Positions 15,822-24,824 of a stretch of DNA of 64,000 nucleotides are shown here, one piece after another. The notes beneath the pieces were generated by a model. It was not told where the DNA came from and ran no database searches. It saw nothing but the letters and a program-made list of their open reading frames with translations. The position numbers and the translations under genes are program-made. The stretch covers positions 1-64,000 of the forward strand of contig UQDV01000002.1 in NCBI GenBank assembly GCA_900539945.1, given 5' to 3'. Position 1 is the stretch's first letter; each line of letters begins with the position of its first letter. Source of the stretch: an uncultured Faecalibacterium sp. (GTDB taxonomy: Bacteria; Bacillota; Clostridia; Oscillospirales; Ruminococcaceae).

Positions 15822-17843
15822 ATGATCCAACGTTTTACGTTTGGCTGCCCGCTGCCCACCGAGAGCGTCGTGCTGCCGGTGGAGCCTGCCGCCGCCGCAG
15901 TGCCGCACCTCACCGCAGAACCAGACGGGAGCTGGAGCTTCTCTTTGGCAGAGGATGCCGTGGTGTACGGCCTGGGCGAGATGCCCCGCGGCATCAACAA
16001 GCGCGGCTGGCATTATGTGGCCGACAACACCGACGAGTCGCACCACGGAGAAAACCGGCTTTCGTACTATGGGGCGCACAATTTTCTGCTCATCGACGGC
16101 GGTGCGGGCCGCAGCGTCTTTGGCGTGTTCGTGGATTTCCCGGGAAAGGTGTTCTACGATATCGGCTACACCCGGCACGACCGGCTGACCTTCCGCACCG
16201 AAGAGCCGGACTACGACCTGTACATTCTGACCGGCGACAGCCCGAACGCCGTCTGCACCGAATTCCGGAAGCTGATCGGCCACAGCTACATCCCGCCCAA
16301 ATGGGCCTTTGGTTTTGCCCAGAGCCGCTGGGGCTACAAGACTGCCGAGGACGTGCGCGCCATCGCCCGCCAGTACCGCGAGAACGAGCTGCCTCTGGAC
16401 ATGATCTGCCTGGACATCGACTATATGCAGGGGTACGCGGATTTTACGGTGAACAAGGAGCGCTTCCCGGATCTGGCTGCGCTGAGTGCCGAGCTGAAGC
16501 AGCAGGGCATCCGGCTGGTGCCCATCATCGACGCGGGCGTGCGCATCGACCCGGAGGACCCCACCTGCACCGAGGGGCTGGAGAAGGGGTATTTCTGCAC
16601 CAAAGCCGACGGCACCCCCTTTGTGGCTGCCGTGTGGCCCGGCAAGGCCTATTTTGCCGATTTTCTGCGCCCGGAAGTGCGGGACTGGTTCGGCCACCGC
16701 TACAAGGTGCTGACCGACTGCGGCATTGAGGGCTTCTGGAACGATATGAACGAACCCGCGCTGTTCTATTCGCCGGACAGGCTGCGGGCATTTCTGGACA
16801 GTATGGCTCAGCTGCGCGGGCAGGACAACATCGAACAGGAAGAGTTCTTCGGCAAGGTGGTGGGCGGTGCCATGGGCCTGATGAACAGCCCTGCCGACTA
16901 CGCCAGCTTCTACCACGACCTGGCCGGGCAGCAGGTGCGGCACGACCGGGTGCACAATCTGTACGGCGGCAGCATGACCCGCGCTGCCGGGGAGGCCTTT
17001 GCCGACCTGCGCCCCGGCAGGCGCACCCTGCTGTACAGCCGTTCCAGCATCATTGGCAGCCACCGGTACGGCGGCATCTGGCTGGGCGACAACCATTCCA
17101 GCTGGGAACAACTGCTGGCCAACATTCAGATGATGCCCAGTGTGCAGATGTGCGGCTTTTTGTACACCGGTGCCGACCTGTGCGGTTTCGCGGGCGACAC
17201 CACCCCGGACCTGGCCCTGCGCTGGCTGGAGTTTGGCCTGTTCACCCCGCTGATGCGCAACCATACCGGTGCCGGGACCCGCGAGCAGGAATATTTCCGC
17301 TTTGCCGACCAGCTGCCCGCCCTGCGGAAGATGCTGCGCCTGCGCTATGCCCTGCTGCCCTACCTGTACAGCGAGTTCATGAAGAGCGCCCTGGAGAATA
17401 CCGGCTACTTCCGCCCGCTGGGCTTTGACTGGCCTGCAGACCCCGAAGCACGGGAGGTGCAGGACCAGCTGCTGCTGGGCGACGGCGTCATGCTGGCTCC
17501 GGTATACACCCAGAACGCCGCCGGGCGGCATGTCTACCTACCGGAGCCCATGCAGCTGTACCGTCTGCGCAGCGCCGAGGACTACGACACCGAGGCCCTG
17601 CCTGCAGGCCACCACTATGTGCACTGTGCCCTGAACGAAGTGCTGCTGTTCGTGCGGCCGGGTCATGCCGTGCCGCTGGCAAAGCCCGCTGCCTGCACCG
17701 CCGCGCTGGACGAGCAGCCCATTGCCCTGCTGACCTGCCCGGACGCCGACGGCCATGCCGCGTACCGCATGTACACCGATGACGGCGAGACGATGGATCC
17801 TGAACACGACGGGCACTGGACCGTACTGGACGCCTCTCACTGA
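15822..17843 (+). CDS. Glycoside hydrolase family 31 (alpha-glucosidase or alpha-xylosidase)
   Basis: A 673-residue retaining alpha-glycosidase, apparently cytosolic because no signal peptide is present. The N-terminal beta-sandwich (GLGEMPRGINKRGW) precedes the (beta/alpha)8 barrel. The nucleophile is Asp308 in WNDMNEP and the acid/base is Asp423 in WLGDNHSSW; other GH31 marks are PPKWAFGFAQSRWGY and the R/H of RNHTGAG. A beta-domain closes the protein. ATG 15822 is eight bases after AAGGAG. The substrate (maltooligosaccharide, isomaltose or xylose-capped glycan) cannot be fixed. It is monocistronic, behind a promoter with an operator-like palindrome. Confidence 0.93.
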   Translation: MIQRFTFGCPLPTESVVLPVEPAAAAVPHLTAEPDGSWSFSLAEDAVVYGLGEMPRGINKRGWHYVADNTDESHHGENRLSYYGAHNFLLIDGGAGRSVFGVFVDFPGKVFYDIGYTRHDRLTFRTEEPDYDLYILTGDSPNAVCTEFRKLIGHSYIPPKWAFGFAQSRWGYKTAEDVRAIARQYRENELPLDMICLDIDYMQGYADFTVNKERFPDLAALSAELKQQGIRLVPIIDAGVRIDPEDPTCTEGLEKGYFCTKADGTPFVAAVWPGKAYFADFLRPEVRDWFGHRYKVLTDCGIEGFWNDMNEPALFYSPDRLRAFLDSMAQLRGQDNIEQEEFFGKVVGGAMGLMNSPADYASFYHDLAGQQVRHDRVHNLYGGSMTRAAGEAFADLRPGRRTLLYSRSSIIGSHRYGGIWLGDNHSSWEQLLANIQMMPSVQMCGFLYTGADLCGFAGDTTPDLALRWLEFGLFTPLMRNHTGAGTREQEYFRFADQLPALRKMLRLRYALLPYLYSEFMKSALENTGYFRPLGFDWPADPEAREVQDQLLLGDGVMLAPVYTQNAAGRHVYLPEPMQLYRLRSAEDYDTEALPAGHHYVHCALNEVLLFVRPGHAVPLAKPAACTAALDEQPIALLTCPDADGHAAYRMYTDDGETMDPEHDGHWTVLDASH

Positions 17844-17858
17844 CCCAGTTTTCACAGC

Positions 17859-17890
17859 AGCCCCGGAACGTTTGCGGTTCTGGGGCTCTT
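17859..17890 (+). terminator. Terminator of the GH31 gene
   Basis: AGCCCCGGAAC pairs with GGTTCTGGGGCT; the T-run after it is short (CTTGCGTTTTG), and the MATE promoter -35 begins within it. Confidence 0.6.
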
Positions 17891-17917
17891 GCGTTTTGCG
17901 GACGTCTGACGTATAAT
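17889..17917 (+). promoter_or_regulatory. Promoter of the MATE exporter gene
   Basis: TTGCGT (17889-17894), a 17-base spacer and a consensus TATAAT (17912-17917). Confidence 0.7.
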
Positions 17918-18001
17918 AGGCACTTGCGCCCGGCTTTCCGGGTACGATCTAAAATCAACCGATTCAGATATCAAAAACATTTCAAGGAGGCGTGTGACCC
18001 C

Positions 18002-19375
18002 ATGACGCAAACCCGGGCAGACCGTTCCGCTGACCTGACCAGCGGCCCGATGCTGCAAAAGATTATTCTGTTTTCCATTCCGCTGGCTGCATCCAGCATT
18101 TTGCAGCTGCTGTTCAACGCGGCAGACGTTGTGGTGGTGGGCCGCTTTGCCGGCAGCACCGCGCTGGCCGCAGTCGGCTCCAACGGTTCCCTGATCAACC
18201 TGCTGGTGAACCTGTTCGTTGGGCTCTCGCTGGGCGCGAACGTCGTAGCTGCCCGCTGCTTTGGCGCAAAGGACGAGCACGGCGTACAGGACACCGTGCA
18301 CACCGCCGTGACGCTGGGCCTTACCAGCGGTGTACTGCTGGCCGTGGTGGGCTTTTTTGCCGCCCGCAGCCTGCTGGAGCTCATGAGCTGCCCGGAGGAC
18401 GTGATCGGCCTTTCCGCGCTGTACCTCAAAATTTATTTCATCGGCATGCCCATGAACATGCTGTACAACTTCAGCAGCGCTCTGCTGCGGGCCGTGGGCG
18501 ACACCAAGCGTCCGCTGTACTGTCTGGCGGCGGCCGGTATCATCAATGTGGTGCTGAACCTTGTGTTCGTCATCGGCTTTTCCATGAGCGTGGCGGGCGT
18601 TGCGCTGGCCACCATCATCAGTGAGACGGTGTCGGCCTGCCTGGTCACCGCCATGCTGGTGCGGGAAAAGGGCGCGCTGCATCTGGACCCGCACAAGCTG
18701 GGCTTCCACGCCGGTGCCCTGAAGCAGATCTTGCTCATCGGCCTGCCAGCGGGCCTGCAGAGCACCGTGTTCAGCCTGTCCAATGTGGTGATCCAGTCCG
18801 CCATCAATTCCTTCGGCTCCACGGTCGTGGCCGGAAGCTCGGCATCGTCCAATCTGGAAGGCTTCGTCTACACGGCCATGAACGCCTTTGCACAGGCCGC
18901 CGTGACCTTTACCAGCCAGAACATGGGTGCACGCAAGTATCACAATCTGGACCGCGTAATGCGCAACTGCCTGCTGTGCGCCGTGGTCACCGGCATTCTT
19001 TTGGGCGGCGGTGCGGCACTGGCTGGTCGGCAGCTGCTGCACTTCTATTCCTCGGACGAGGCCGTGATCGCCGCCGGATACGAGCGGCTGTGGATCATCT
19101 GCGGCACCTACCTGCTGTGCGGCATCATGGACACACTGGCCAGCAGCCTGCGCGGCCTGGGTTACAGCGTGCTGCCCATGGTGGTGAGCCTGATCGGCAG
19201 CTGCCTGCTGCGTCTGGTGTGGATCGCCACCATCTTCCAGCTGAACCGCACCCCGTTCATGCTGTACATCAGCTACCCCATCAGCTGGGTTCTGACCGCC
19301 TCGGTGCATCTGATCTGCCTGCTGGTGGTACGGCGCAAGCTGCAGAAAAAGGGACAGAACCTGCAGGCTGCATAA
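18002..19375 (+). CDS. MATE-family multidrug/toxin efflux protein
   Basis: A 457-residue inner-membrane exporter with about twelve transmembrane helices in two pseudo-repeated halves. It probably expels cationic drugs, toxins or metabolites in exchange for Na+ or H+. Family signs include SIPLAASSILQLLFNAADVV and VVVGRFAGSTALAAVG in helix I-II, GLSLGANVVAARCFGA, and QNMGARKYHN in the second half. ATG 18002 follows AAGGAGG by eleven bases; an upstream in-frame extension is Arg-rich and unlikely. A strong hairpin ends the transcript. The substrate is unknown. Confidence 0.93.
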   Translation: MTQTRADRSADLTSGPMLQKIILFSIPLAASSILQLLFNAADVVVVGRFAGSTALAAVGSNGSLINLLVNLFVGLSLGANVVAARCFGAKDEHGVQDTVHTAVTLGLTSGVLLAVVGFFAARSLLELMSCPEDVIGLSALYLKIYFIGMPMNMLYNFSSALLRAVGDTKRPLYCLAAAGIINVVLNLVFVIGFSMSVAGVALATIISETVSACLVTAMLVREKGALHLDPHKLGFHAGALKQILLIGLPAGLQSTVFSLSNVVIQSAINSFGSTVVAGSSASSNLEGFVYTAMNAFAQAAVTFTSQNMGARKYHNLDRVMRNCLLCAVVTGILLGGGAALAGRQLLHFYSSDEAVIAAGYERLWIICGTYLLCGIMDTLASSLRGLGYSVLPMVVSLIGSCLLRLVWIATIFQLNRTPFMLYISYPISWVLTASVHLICLLVVRRKLQKKGQNLQAA

Positions 19376-19425
19376 TACTCCCTCCGTCATCGCTGTGCGA
19401 TGCCAGCTTCCTCAGAGAGGGAGCC
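19376..19425. repeat. Truncated copy of the interspersed palindromic repeat
   Basis: The stretch CCGTCATCGCTGTGCGATGC, with the following AGAGAGGGAG, resembles one end of the repeat at 46480-46603 in reverse orientation. The rest of the element is missing. Confidence 0.5.
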
Positions 19426-19477
19426 TTATCTCGCGGCGGTCAGCTTCCAGCCCGCACCGACCGCATTGTATACCACA

Positions 19478-19519
19478 AAGAGCTGCTGCATTTCATCGTG
19501 CAGCAGCTCTTTTCTTTTT
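19478..19519. terminator. Terminator shared by the MATE and GNAT genes
   Basis: AAAGAGCTGCTGCA pairs with TGCAGCAGCTCTTTT (loop TTTCATCG) and is followed on the plus strand by a T-rich run. The GNAT gene ends just to its right. Confidence 0.85.
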
Positions 19520-20060
19520 ACAGCTCCTTTGCCAGCAGGTAGCGGTCGAACCCACCGTACATTTCGCGGCGGGCACGGATGGTGAACCCGCAGGCCAGGG
19601 CGTTGCTCAGACTGTAGGGGTTGGCCGGACTGACCGTGGCTCCCAGGTGCGTGATGCTCTCCGGCAGAAGCGGCAGGGCCGCTTCCAGCATGCGGCGCTG
19701 CAGGCCGTTGCCCCGCCAGTCCGGGTGCACCACAGCGCTGTCGACATTGGCCCAATGGGGCCACTCGGCCTGCGGCACACCCAGAAAAGCCGCATAGTTG
19801 TGCAGGCTCTGGCCGCAGTAATAGAAAGTCAGGTACGCGCCCAGCCGACTGCCCTGCCACACCCCGATGCACAGGCTGTCGGTGATATAACCGGTGATAT
19901 GTTCCAGCGTGTCGGTAACAAACCACTCCGGGTGCGGCATGGCGGCGTGCACCTCGTTTTGCAGCGCATACACCGCCGGGGCTTCGTCCGGTGTGCAGCG
20001 CCGCAGGGTGACCGCCTGCTGTGCCGGATGGCCGCAGACTTTGTGCAGAATGAGTTCCAT
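19518..20060 (-). CDS. GNAT-family N-acetyltransferase
   Basis: A 180-residue acetyl-CoA-dependent acetyltransferase of unknown substrate. The acetyl-CoA loop is in VVHPDWRGNGLQRRMLEAAL (motif A, the RGNGLQRR pyrophosphate-binding turn), followed by ATVSPANPYSLSNALACGF, typical of the GNAT C-terminal half. ATG 20060 is ten bases after GGAGGG. It is monocistronic and divergent from the GntR gene. Confidence 0.88.
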   Translation of the reverse strand: MELILHKVCGHPAQQAVTLRRCTPDEAPAVYALQNEVHAAMPHPEWFVTDTLEHITGYITDSLCIGVWQGSRLGAYLTFYYCGQSLHNYAAFLGVPQAEWPHWANVDSAVVHPDWRGNGLQRRMLEAALPLLPESITHLGATVSPANPYSLSNALACGFTIRARREMYGGFDRYLLAKEL

Positions 20061-20142
20061 GATTGCAATGCCCTCCAAAATAAAATCGTACTTTTTCTTT
20101 GTTTCCAGTATAAATGCCGCTTTTCTAAATGTCAATTTATGT

Positions 20143-20148
20143 TATAAT
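20143..20148 (+). promoter_or_regulatory. Extended -10 promoter of the GntR-pyrBI unit
   Basis: A consensus TATAAT preceded by TG one base away (TGTTATAAT). A clear -35 is not needed for an extended -10 promoter and none is obvious. Confidence 0.6.
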
Positions 20149-20240
20149 AGAAGCAAAGGGCTTTGGGGCAGTGCATCATGCGGCCTGCAGGGTCTTTTGA
20201 AGTCCCGGCGGCCTGCCCGCCTGTGAACGGAGGAACCGAA

Positions 20241-20996
20241 ATGAAGGAATCTACTCTTGCCGCCTCCAGCCGACTGGGCGGTGCCGTGATCAGCGACCGG
20301 GTGGTCGCCAGCCTGCTGGACGAACTGCGCACCGGGCGCTATGCCCATGCGGACCGCCTGCCTGCGGAGGTGGATCTTGCCGCCGAACTGGGGGTAAGCC
20401 GCACCGTGATCCGGGACGCTCTGAGCGAAATGGAGCGTGCAGGCTATGTAGAGCGGGTGCGCGGCATCGGCACGGTGGTGAACCGTTCGGTGTTGGGCCT
20501 GCGCAGCCGTCTGGACCAGAAGCTGGAATATTACCCGCTGATCCGCAGCTTTGGCAGCTACCCCCATGCCGACGGCATTCAGGTGTTTCCCATCCGGGCG
20601 GGGGATGAGCTGGCCCATAATCTGGACATCGAACCCGGCGACGAGGTGATCTGCATCAAAAAGCGCATCCTTGCCGACACCACCCCGGTGATCTACTCCA
20701 TCGACTATCTGCCGCGCAGCCTGTTCGGCAACCGGGACTACACCCGCATCGACCTGACCGGCGGTGTGTTCGATATTCTGGAGCGGGAGTGCCACCAGCA
20801 GATCTCCTCGAACGTGGCCCACCTGAAAGCCAGCTGCGGCGATGAGTCCATCCGTGCAGCCATGCGGCTTGCCCCCGGCGAGGCCATGTTGCTGCTGGAC
20901 GAAGTGTGTTTCAATCGTTTGTGCCGCCCGGTGATGCGTTCGCTGAGCTACTACACAAACTTCTTTGATTTTTCCATTTTACGCAAACTGCTTTAA
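20241..20996 (+). CDS. GntR-family regulator with UTRA ligand domain (HutC/FarR type)
   Basis: A 251-residue transcription regulator. The N-terminal winged helix (about 15-80) contains LPAEVDLAAELGVSRTVIRD and AGYVERVRGIGTVVNR. A UTRA effector domain follows (about 95-245), with HNLDIEPGDEVICIKKRILA and YSIDYLPRSLF. Domains of this type bind small molecules such as sugar phosphates or amino-acid derivatives. ATG 20241 has GGAGG seven bases upstream. It ends 31 bp before pyrB on the same strand with no terminator between, so the three genes are likely cotranscribed and may be controlled by this protein. GntR-UTRA control of pyrBI is not usual, so the target is inference. Confidence 0.88.
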   Translation: MKESTLAASSRLGGAVISDRVVASLLDELRTGRYAHADRLPAEVDLAAELGVSRTVIRDALSEMERAGYVERVRGIGTVVNRSVLGLRSRLDQKLEYYPLIRSFGSYPHADGIQVFPIRAGDELAHNLDIEPGDEVICIKKRILADTTPVIYSIDYLPRSLFGNRDYTRIDLTGGVFDILERECHQQISSNVAHLKASCGDESIRAAMRLAPGEAMLLLDEVCFNRLCRPVMRSLSYYTNFFDFSILRKLL

Positions 20997-21027
20997 ACCG
21001 CTTTGATGTAACGGAGGTAACGTAACC

Positions 21028-21966
21028 ATGCGTCATCTGATCGACCCGTTGGATTTCACCCAGCAGGAAATCACCACCCTGCTCGACCTTGCCGACCGCA
21101 TCCACGACGATCCGGCCGCCTATCAGGATGTGGCCACCCACAAAAAACTGGCCACCCTGTTCTATGAGCCGTCCACCCGCACCCGCCTTTCGTTTGAGGC
21201 CGCCATGCTGAACCTGGGCGGCCATGTGCTGGGCTTTCCCAGTGAGAACGTGTCCAGCGCCAGCAAAGGCGAGAGCGTGGCCGACACCATCCGCGTGGTG
21301 TCCTGCTATGCCGACATCGTGGCTATGCGCCACCCCAAGGAGGGCGCACCGCTGCGTGCTTCCCGCTACTCCCGCATCCCGGTGATCAACGCCGGTGACG
21401 GCGGCCACCAGCACCCCACCCAGACCCTGACCGACCTGATGACCATCCGCCGCCGCAAGGGCCGGCTGGACGATCTGACCATCGGCCTGTGCGGTGACCT
21501 GAAATTCGGTCGCACGGTGCATTCCCTGATCAAGACCATGGCCCGCTGCCAGAACATCCGCTTTGTGCTCATCAGCCCGGAAGAGCTGCGGGTGCCGGAT
21601 TACATCATCAACGATGTGCTGGAGGCCAACGGCATCGAATACAAGGAGACCCGCAGCCTGGAAGAGGTCATGCCGGAACTGGACATCCTGTACATGACCC
21701 GTGTGCAGAAGGAACGCTTCTTCAACGAAGAGGATTACATCCGCCTGAAGAACAGCTATGTGCTGACCAAGGAAAAGATGGGGCTGGCAAAGCCGGACAT
21801 GGCCGTGCTGCATCCCCTGCCCCGCGTGAACGAGATTGCACTGGATGTGGACGATGACCCCCGTGCCGCTTACTTTGAGCAGGTGCAGAACGGCGTTTAC
21901 GTCCGCATGGCACTGATCATGACCCTGCTGGGCCTGCACGACCCCAAGGCAAAGGAGGAAAACTGA
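21028..21966 (+). CDS. pyrB: Aspartate carbamoyltransferase catalytic subunit
   Basis: A 312-residue enzyme joining carbamoyl phosphate and L-aspartate in the first committed step of pyrimidine synthesis. Substrate loops are intact: [15 protein letters not shown] (carbamoyl phosphate), [14 protein letters not shown], and [15 protein letters not shown] (aspartate side). ATG 21028 follows ACGGAGG. It is one base away from pyrI, whose ribosome binding site lies inside the pyrB tail. The presence of PyrI implies an allosteric holoenzyme. Confidence 0.97.
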   Translation: MRHLIDPLDFTQQEITTLLDLADRIHDDPAAYQDVATHKKLATLFYEPSTRTRLSFEAAMLNLGGHVLGFPSENVSSASKGESVADTIRVVSCYADIVAMRHPKEGAPLRASRYSRIPVINAGDGGHQHPTQTLTDLMTIRRRKGRLDDLTIGLCGDLKFGRTVHSLIKTMARCQNIRFVLISPEELRVPDYIINDVLEANGIEYKETRSLEEVMPELDILYMTRVQKERFFNEEDYIRLKNSYVLTKEKMGLAKPDMAVLHPLPRVNEIALDVDDDPRAAYFEQVQNGVYVRMALIMTLLGLHDPKAKEEN

Positions 21967-21967
21967 T

Positions 21968-22405
21968 ATGCTGAACATTGACGAGATCCAGAACGGCCTT
22001 GTGATTGACCACATCAAGGCCGGCACCGCCATTGGTCTGATGGACCTGCTGGGCATCAAGGACAACCGCACCGCCAGCGTGGCTCTGATCCAGAACGCAC
22101 GCAGCCGCAAGTCCGCTTCCGGCCGCAAGGACATCATCAAGGTGGAGGGCGATGCTTCCTGGCTGAACCTGGATGTGCTGGCCTACCTTGACCCGGACAT
22201 CAGCGTGACCGTGATCGAGAACGGCAAGCCTGTGCGCAAGGAAAGACCGAAGCCTCCCAAGCGTCTGGTGAACATCGTGCGCTGCCGCAACCCCCGCTGC
22301 ATCTCCTCCATTGAGGAAGAGTGCGACCAGATCTTTGAGTTGAGCTCCAACGGCAAGTACCGCTGCCTCTACTGCGAGCAGGAGCTGCAGGTCAAGCCGG
22401 AGTAA
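21968..22405 (+). CDS. pyrI: Aspartate carbamoyltransferase regulatory subunit
   Basis: A 145-residue allosteric subunit that binds CTP/ATP and joins catalytic trimers. The N-terminal nucleotide domain (residues 1-100) includes IDHIKAGTAIGLMDLLGI. The C-terminal zinc domain has the four cysteines CRNPRC ... CLYC needed for contact with PyrB. Translation probably couples to pyrB, because AAAGGAGG sits in the last codons of that gene. A strong terminator closes the operon. Confidence 0.96.
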   Translation: MLNIDEIQNGLVIDHIKAGTAIGLMDLLGIKDNRTASVALIQNARSRKSASGRKDIIKVEGDASWLNLDVLAYLDPDISVTVIENGKPVRKERPKPPKRLVNIVRCRNPRCISSIEEECDQIFELSSNGKYRCLYCEQELQVKPE

Positions 22406-22413
22406 ATCGAACC

Positions 22414-22464
22414 AAAAAAAGAGACCGCCGCACGTGATTTTCCACGATGCGGTGGTCTTTTTTA
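22414..22464 (+). terminator. Terminator of the pyrBI operon
   Basis: GAGACCGCCGCA pairs with TGCGGTGGTC and a T-run follows. A-runs on the left make it usable for the converging secreted-protein gene too. Confidence 0.85.
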
Positions 22465-22487
22465 CTTTATGATCGTTTTATCGGCTG

Positions 22488-24452
22488 TCACTTCAGCAGT
22501 GTGCTGTGGTCTGCGCCGTTCACCCGCAGAGCCGACGATATGCCGTCGTTGTTCCAGACCACCGTGGTGTCCTGAGTGCACACGCCCAGCAGCTCCACGG
22601 CAGAGACTGACGCCGTGCGCTCCTGCGTGCAGAAGAGCATGGTCTGCATCCCGTGGCTGCGCAGCCAGCACAGTGCATCATAGGTCATTTGCAGGGATGC
22701 AAACGCGGCATCCACCTTCACGGTCACCGTGCCGCCCTGCCAGGTCAGCGTGTACGCCACTGCCTTGCCCGCCGCATCCGTGACGGTCAGGCCCGTGAGC
22801 GCATCCAGACGGCCGTTGCTGGCAGACTCTGCCGCGGGTGTTTTCTCTGCTGTTTTGTCGCCCGGCAGAGAGATATCCTTGCCGTCGGTATTCCTCCGTT
22901 CAATGGAAGAGCCCGGCAGCAGGTCGTCAAAAGCCTGCTCTTTGCCGTTTGCACCAATGGCAACGCCATCCTTGCCTGCAACGGCAGAGATGGTGACCTT
23001 ACCCTCAATGGTGATGTCGGCATCCGCTTCCATAGTGTCCTCGTCTGGGGATATGAGTGCGCCGCTGCCGATGGCTGCGCCGCCCTTGCTGGCATCTTCA
23101 CCGTCCTGACCCGGCTCCGGGGCACCGCCCACAGCGGACACGTCCGGGGAGCCGTCGCCGTTGCTGCGGATGGTGACACGGTTCCGGGTGTTCTCGTCTC
23201 CTGCCAGATCCGCGCCGCCGCCGACCCCGGCACCGCCGCCCACACCGCCAGCTGCGCTGACCGTCGTGCCGCCTTCAATGGTCACATCTCCTGCTGATGC
23301 ATAGCCGCCGCCAATGCCTGCGCCGTTTGCGCCGCCCTCGGCGTTGACCGTGGCGTTACCGGAGATATTCACCGTCACATTGCCAACCAGACCGCTGCCG
23401 ATGCCCGCAGCACCCTCGCCGCCGGTGGCATTGTCCACCTTGGCGTTGTCGGTGATGGTCACCGTACCAGTGCCACGGAAACCACCGCCGCCAATGCCCG
23501 CACCCTGAGCACCGCCTTGGGCGTTTTTCACCTCGGCATTGCCGGAGATGGTGATGTCAGTCTTGGCGTCGTAATAGCCGCTGCCGATGCCTGCGCATGC
23601 ACCGCCGCCGGTGGCTTCCTCGATCACGGCGTCACCGGTGATGATCACCGTGGCGTTGCCGCCGAAACCGCCGCCGCCAATGCCCGCGCCGCAAGCGGCG
23701 TTCGGGTTGTCCGAGGAGCCGCCCCGAGCCGTGATATTGCCGCCCGAGATGGTCACCATGCCGTCTCCGCCGCTACCACCGCCGCCAATGCCTGCACCGT
23801 CCTGCTTTCCAGTGGCGGTGATGGTGCCGCCGGTGATCTCGAGGGCACCGGAATTTTTGATATTTGCTCCGCCGATCCCTGCGCCGCCGAAGCCGCCGGT
23901 GGCGTCCAGACTGCCGTTCTTGTCCTCATCCTGAATGGTCAGCTTGCCGCTGACCACGTTCCCGTCGGAGTTCTTTTCCTCGTTCCGCTCCAGGCCCGCG
24001 TGCCAGCCGCTGCTTTTCAGCGTGTTGCTGCCGTCCAGCTCAATGGCGGTGTTGCCGGTGCCAGAGACGCTCACGGGTGCTGCGTCACCTTTTGGGTCCG
24101 TGATGGTAACATCCGAGAGGGTAACTTTCAGGTCGTTATCCGTGTTGTTGATGATGTCCACCGTGTTGCCGGTGACTTCATTGCTGCCCGTCACCTTCAC
24201 GTCGTCGTCCTTGTCGTTCACGGTTTCGTTCTGGGTCACCTTGGCGGTGCCGTCGCCGTTGGCTACAATGGTGATGCTACCTTTTCTGATGTCGTAAACA
24301 TCGGCAAAGGCCGGAACAGCCGTTCCCGTCATCAGTGCCGCCGCCACGGCCAGCGCCGCCAGTCTCCGGGTCAGCGGCTTACCCCCCCCCGAACGCAGGG
24401 CGCGTGGTTCAGGACACGCATGGCAAGATTGCGATACGAGATCATAGAACAT
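22488..24452 (-). CDS. Large secreted repeat protein (GAGIGGG repeats), start region possibly phase-variable
   Basis: An exported protein of about 650 residues. A signal peptide (LAALAVAAALMTGTAVPAFA) is followed by a beta-rich region (SITIVANGDGTAKVTQNETV), then about ten units carrying GAGIGGG or GAGIGSG with intervening strand-forming motifs such as TVTITDNAKVDNATGG, the pattern of a parallel beta-solenoid. A C-terminal domain follows, with no sortase motif or SLH domain. As read, the frame opens at ATG 24452 only two bases after AAGGAGG, or at ATG 24464 before it. The ATG with ideal nine-base spacing (24445) is in another frame and stops after 23 codons, because the G9 tract at 24382-24390 (minus strand) lies between. 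One extra G would join it to the signal peptide. Function is unknown; adhesion or glycan binding is a guess. Confidence 0.8.
   Translation of the reverse strand: MFYDLVSQSCHACPEPRALRSGGGKPLTRRLAALAVAAALMTGTAVPAFADVYDIRKGSITIVANGDGTAKVTQNETVNDKDDDVKVTGSNEVTGNTVDIINNTDNDLKVTLSDVTITDPKGDAAPVSVSGTGNTAIELDGSNTLKSSGWHAGLERNEEKNSDGNVVSGKLTIQDEDKNGSLDATGGFGGAGIGGANIKNSGALEITGGTITATGKQDGAGIGGGGSGGDGMVTISGGNITARGGSSDNPNAACGAGIGGGGFGGNATVIITGDAVIEEATGGGACAGIGSGYYDAKTDITISGNAEVKNAQGGAQGAGIGGGGFRGTGTVTITDNAKVDNATGGEGAAGIGSGLVGNVTVNISGNATVNAEGGANGAGIGGGYASAGDVTIEGGTTVSAAGGVGGGAGVGGGADLAGDENTRNRVTIRSNGDGSPDVSAVGGAPEPGQDGEDASKGGAAIGSGALISPDEDTMEADADITIEGKVTISAVAGKDGVAIGANGKEQAFDDLLPGSSIERRNTDGKDISLPGDKTAEKTPAAESASNGRLDALTGLTVTDAAGKAVAYTLTWQGGTVTVKVDAAFASLQMTYDALCWLRSHGMQTMLFCTQERTASVSAVELLGVCTQDTTVVWNNDGISSALRVNGADHSTLLK
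24382..24390 (-). repeat. Nine-base homopolymer (G9 on the coding strand) inside the signal-peptide region
   Basis: Nine C on the plus strand lie 55-63 bases downstream of the best-placed ATG (24445). Tracts of this length are prone to slipped-strand change. G9 puts ATG 24445 out of frame; G10 puts it in frame with the signal peptide. Confidence 0.85.
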
Positions 24453-24593
24453 TGCCTCCTTCATAATTGGGCAAGCACCGTGCAGCCTTTTGCACGCTTT
24501 GCCAATTTGATGCAAAAATGCTTTGCTTGTTCCAATATAGCACTTTTTTCGTCAAGATTCTACAGTTTCCATAGGATTTCATGTGAAATTTTG

Positions 24594-24824
24594 TTACACA
24601 AAAAAGCTGCCGCGCAAAATTTGCACAACAGCCTTTCCATTTTGCAGCAGCTGTTCTTCCGCTGCAACGATCTTCAGAAAATTCCGATGAAGCTTCTCGC
24701 GGCATAAATCACAGACCCAGCCGATGCTCCGTTCCCACACAGGGCACGGGCCGGGCGAACCTTTATGTACAGCAAAGCCCCAAAGACCGCCGCCAAAAGC
24801 TCCATCGGATACGCTGCCCGGCAC
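24594..24824 (-). pseudogene. Doubtful remnant with a zinc-ribbon-like stretch
   Basis: The reading frame contains CPVWERSIGWVCDLCREKLH, which resembles a ComF-type double C-x2-C ribbon with one cysteine lost. The hydrophobic sequence expected just before it occurs in the neighbouring frame (MELLAAVFGALLYI). This looks like a decayed fragment, but could be chance. There is no good ribosome binding site, and it overlaps the candidate terminator. Confidence 0.2.
24599..24632 (-). terminator. Candidate terminator downstream of the two-component operon
   Basis: On the minus strand GCTGTTGTGCAAA pairs with TTTTGCGCGGCAGC and is followed by TTTTTTG. It lies about 390 bases after the histidine kinase stop codon. 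The intervening 24633-25023 holds no convincing gene. Confidence 0.5.

Noticed and set aside
23300..23900. Short repeated GCCGCCGCCAATGCC units suggesting a CRISPR array
   Set aside because: They are codon-level repeats of GAGIGGG in the secreted protein; no conserved repeat-spacer pattern and no cas genes are present.
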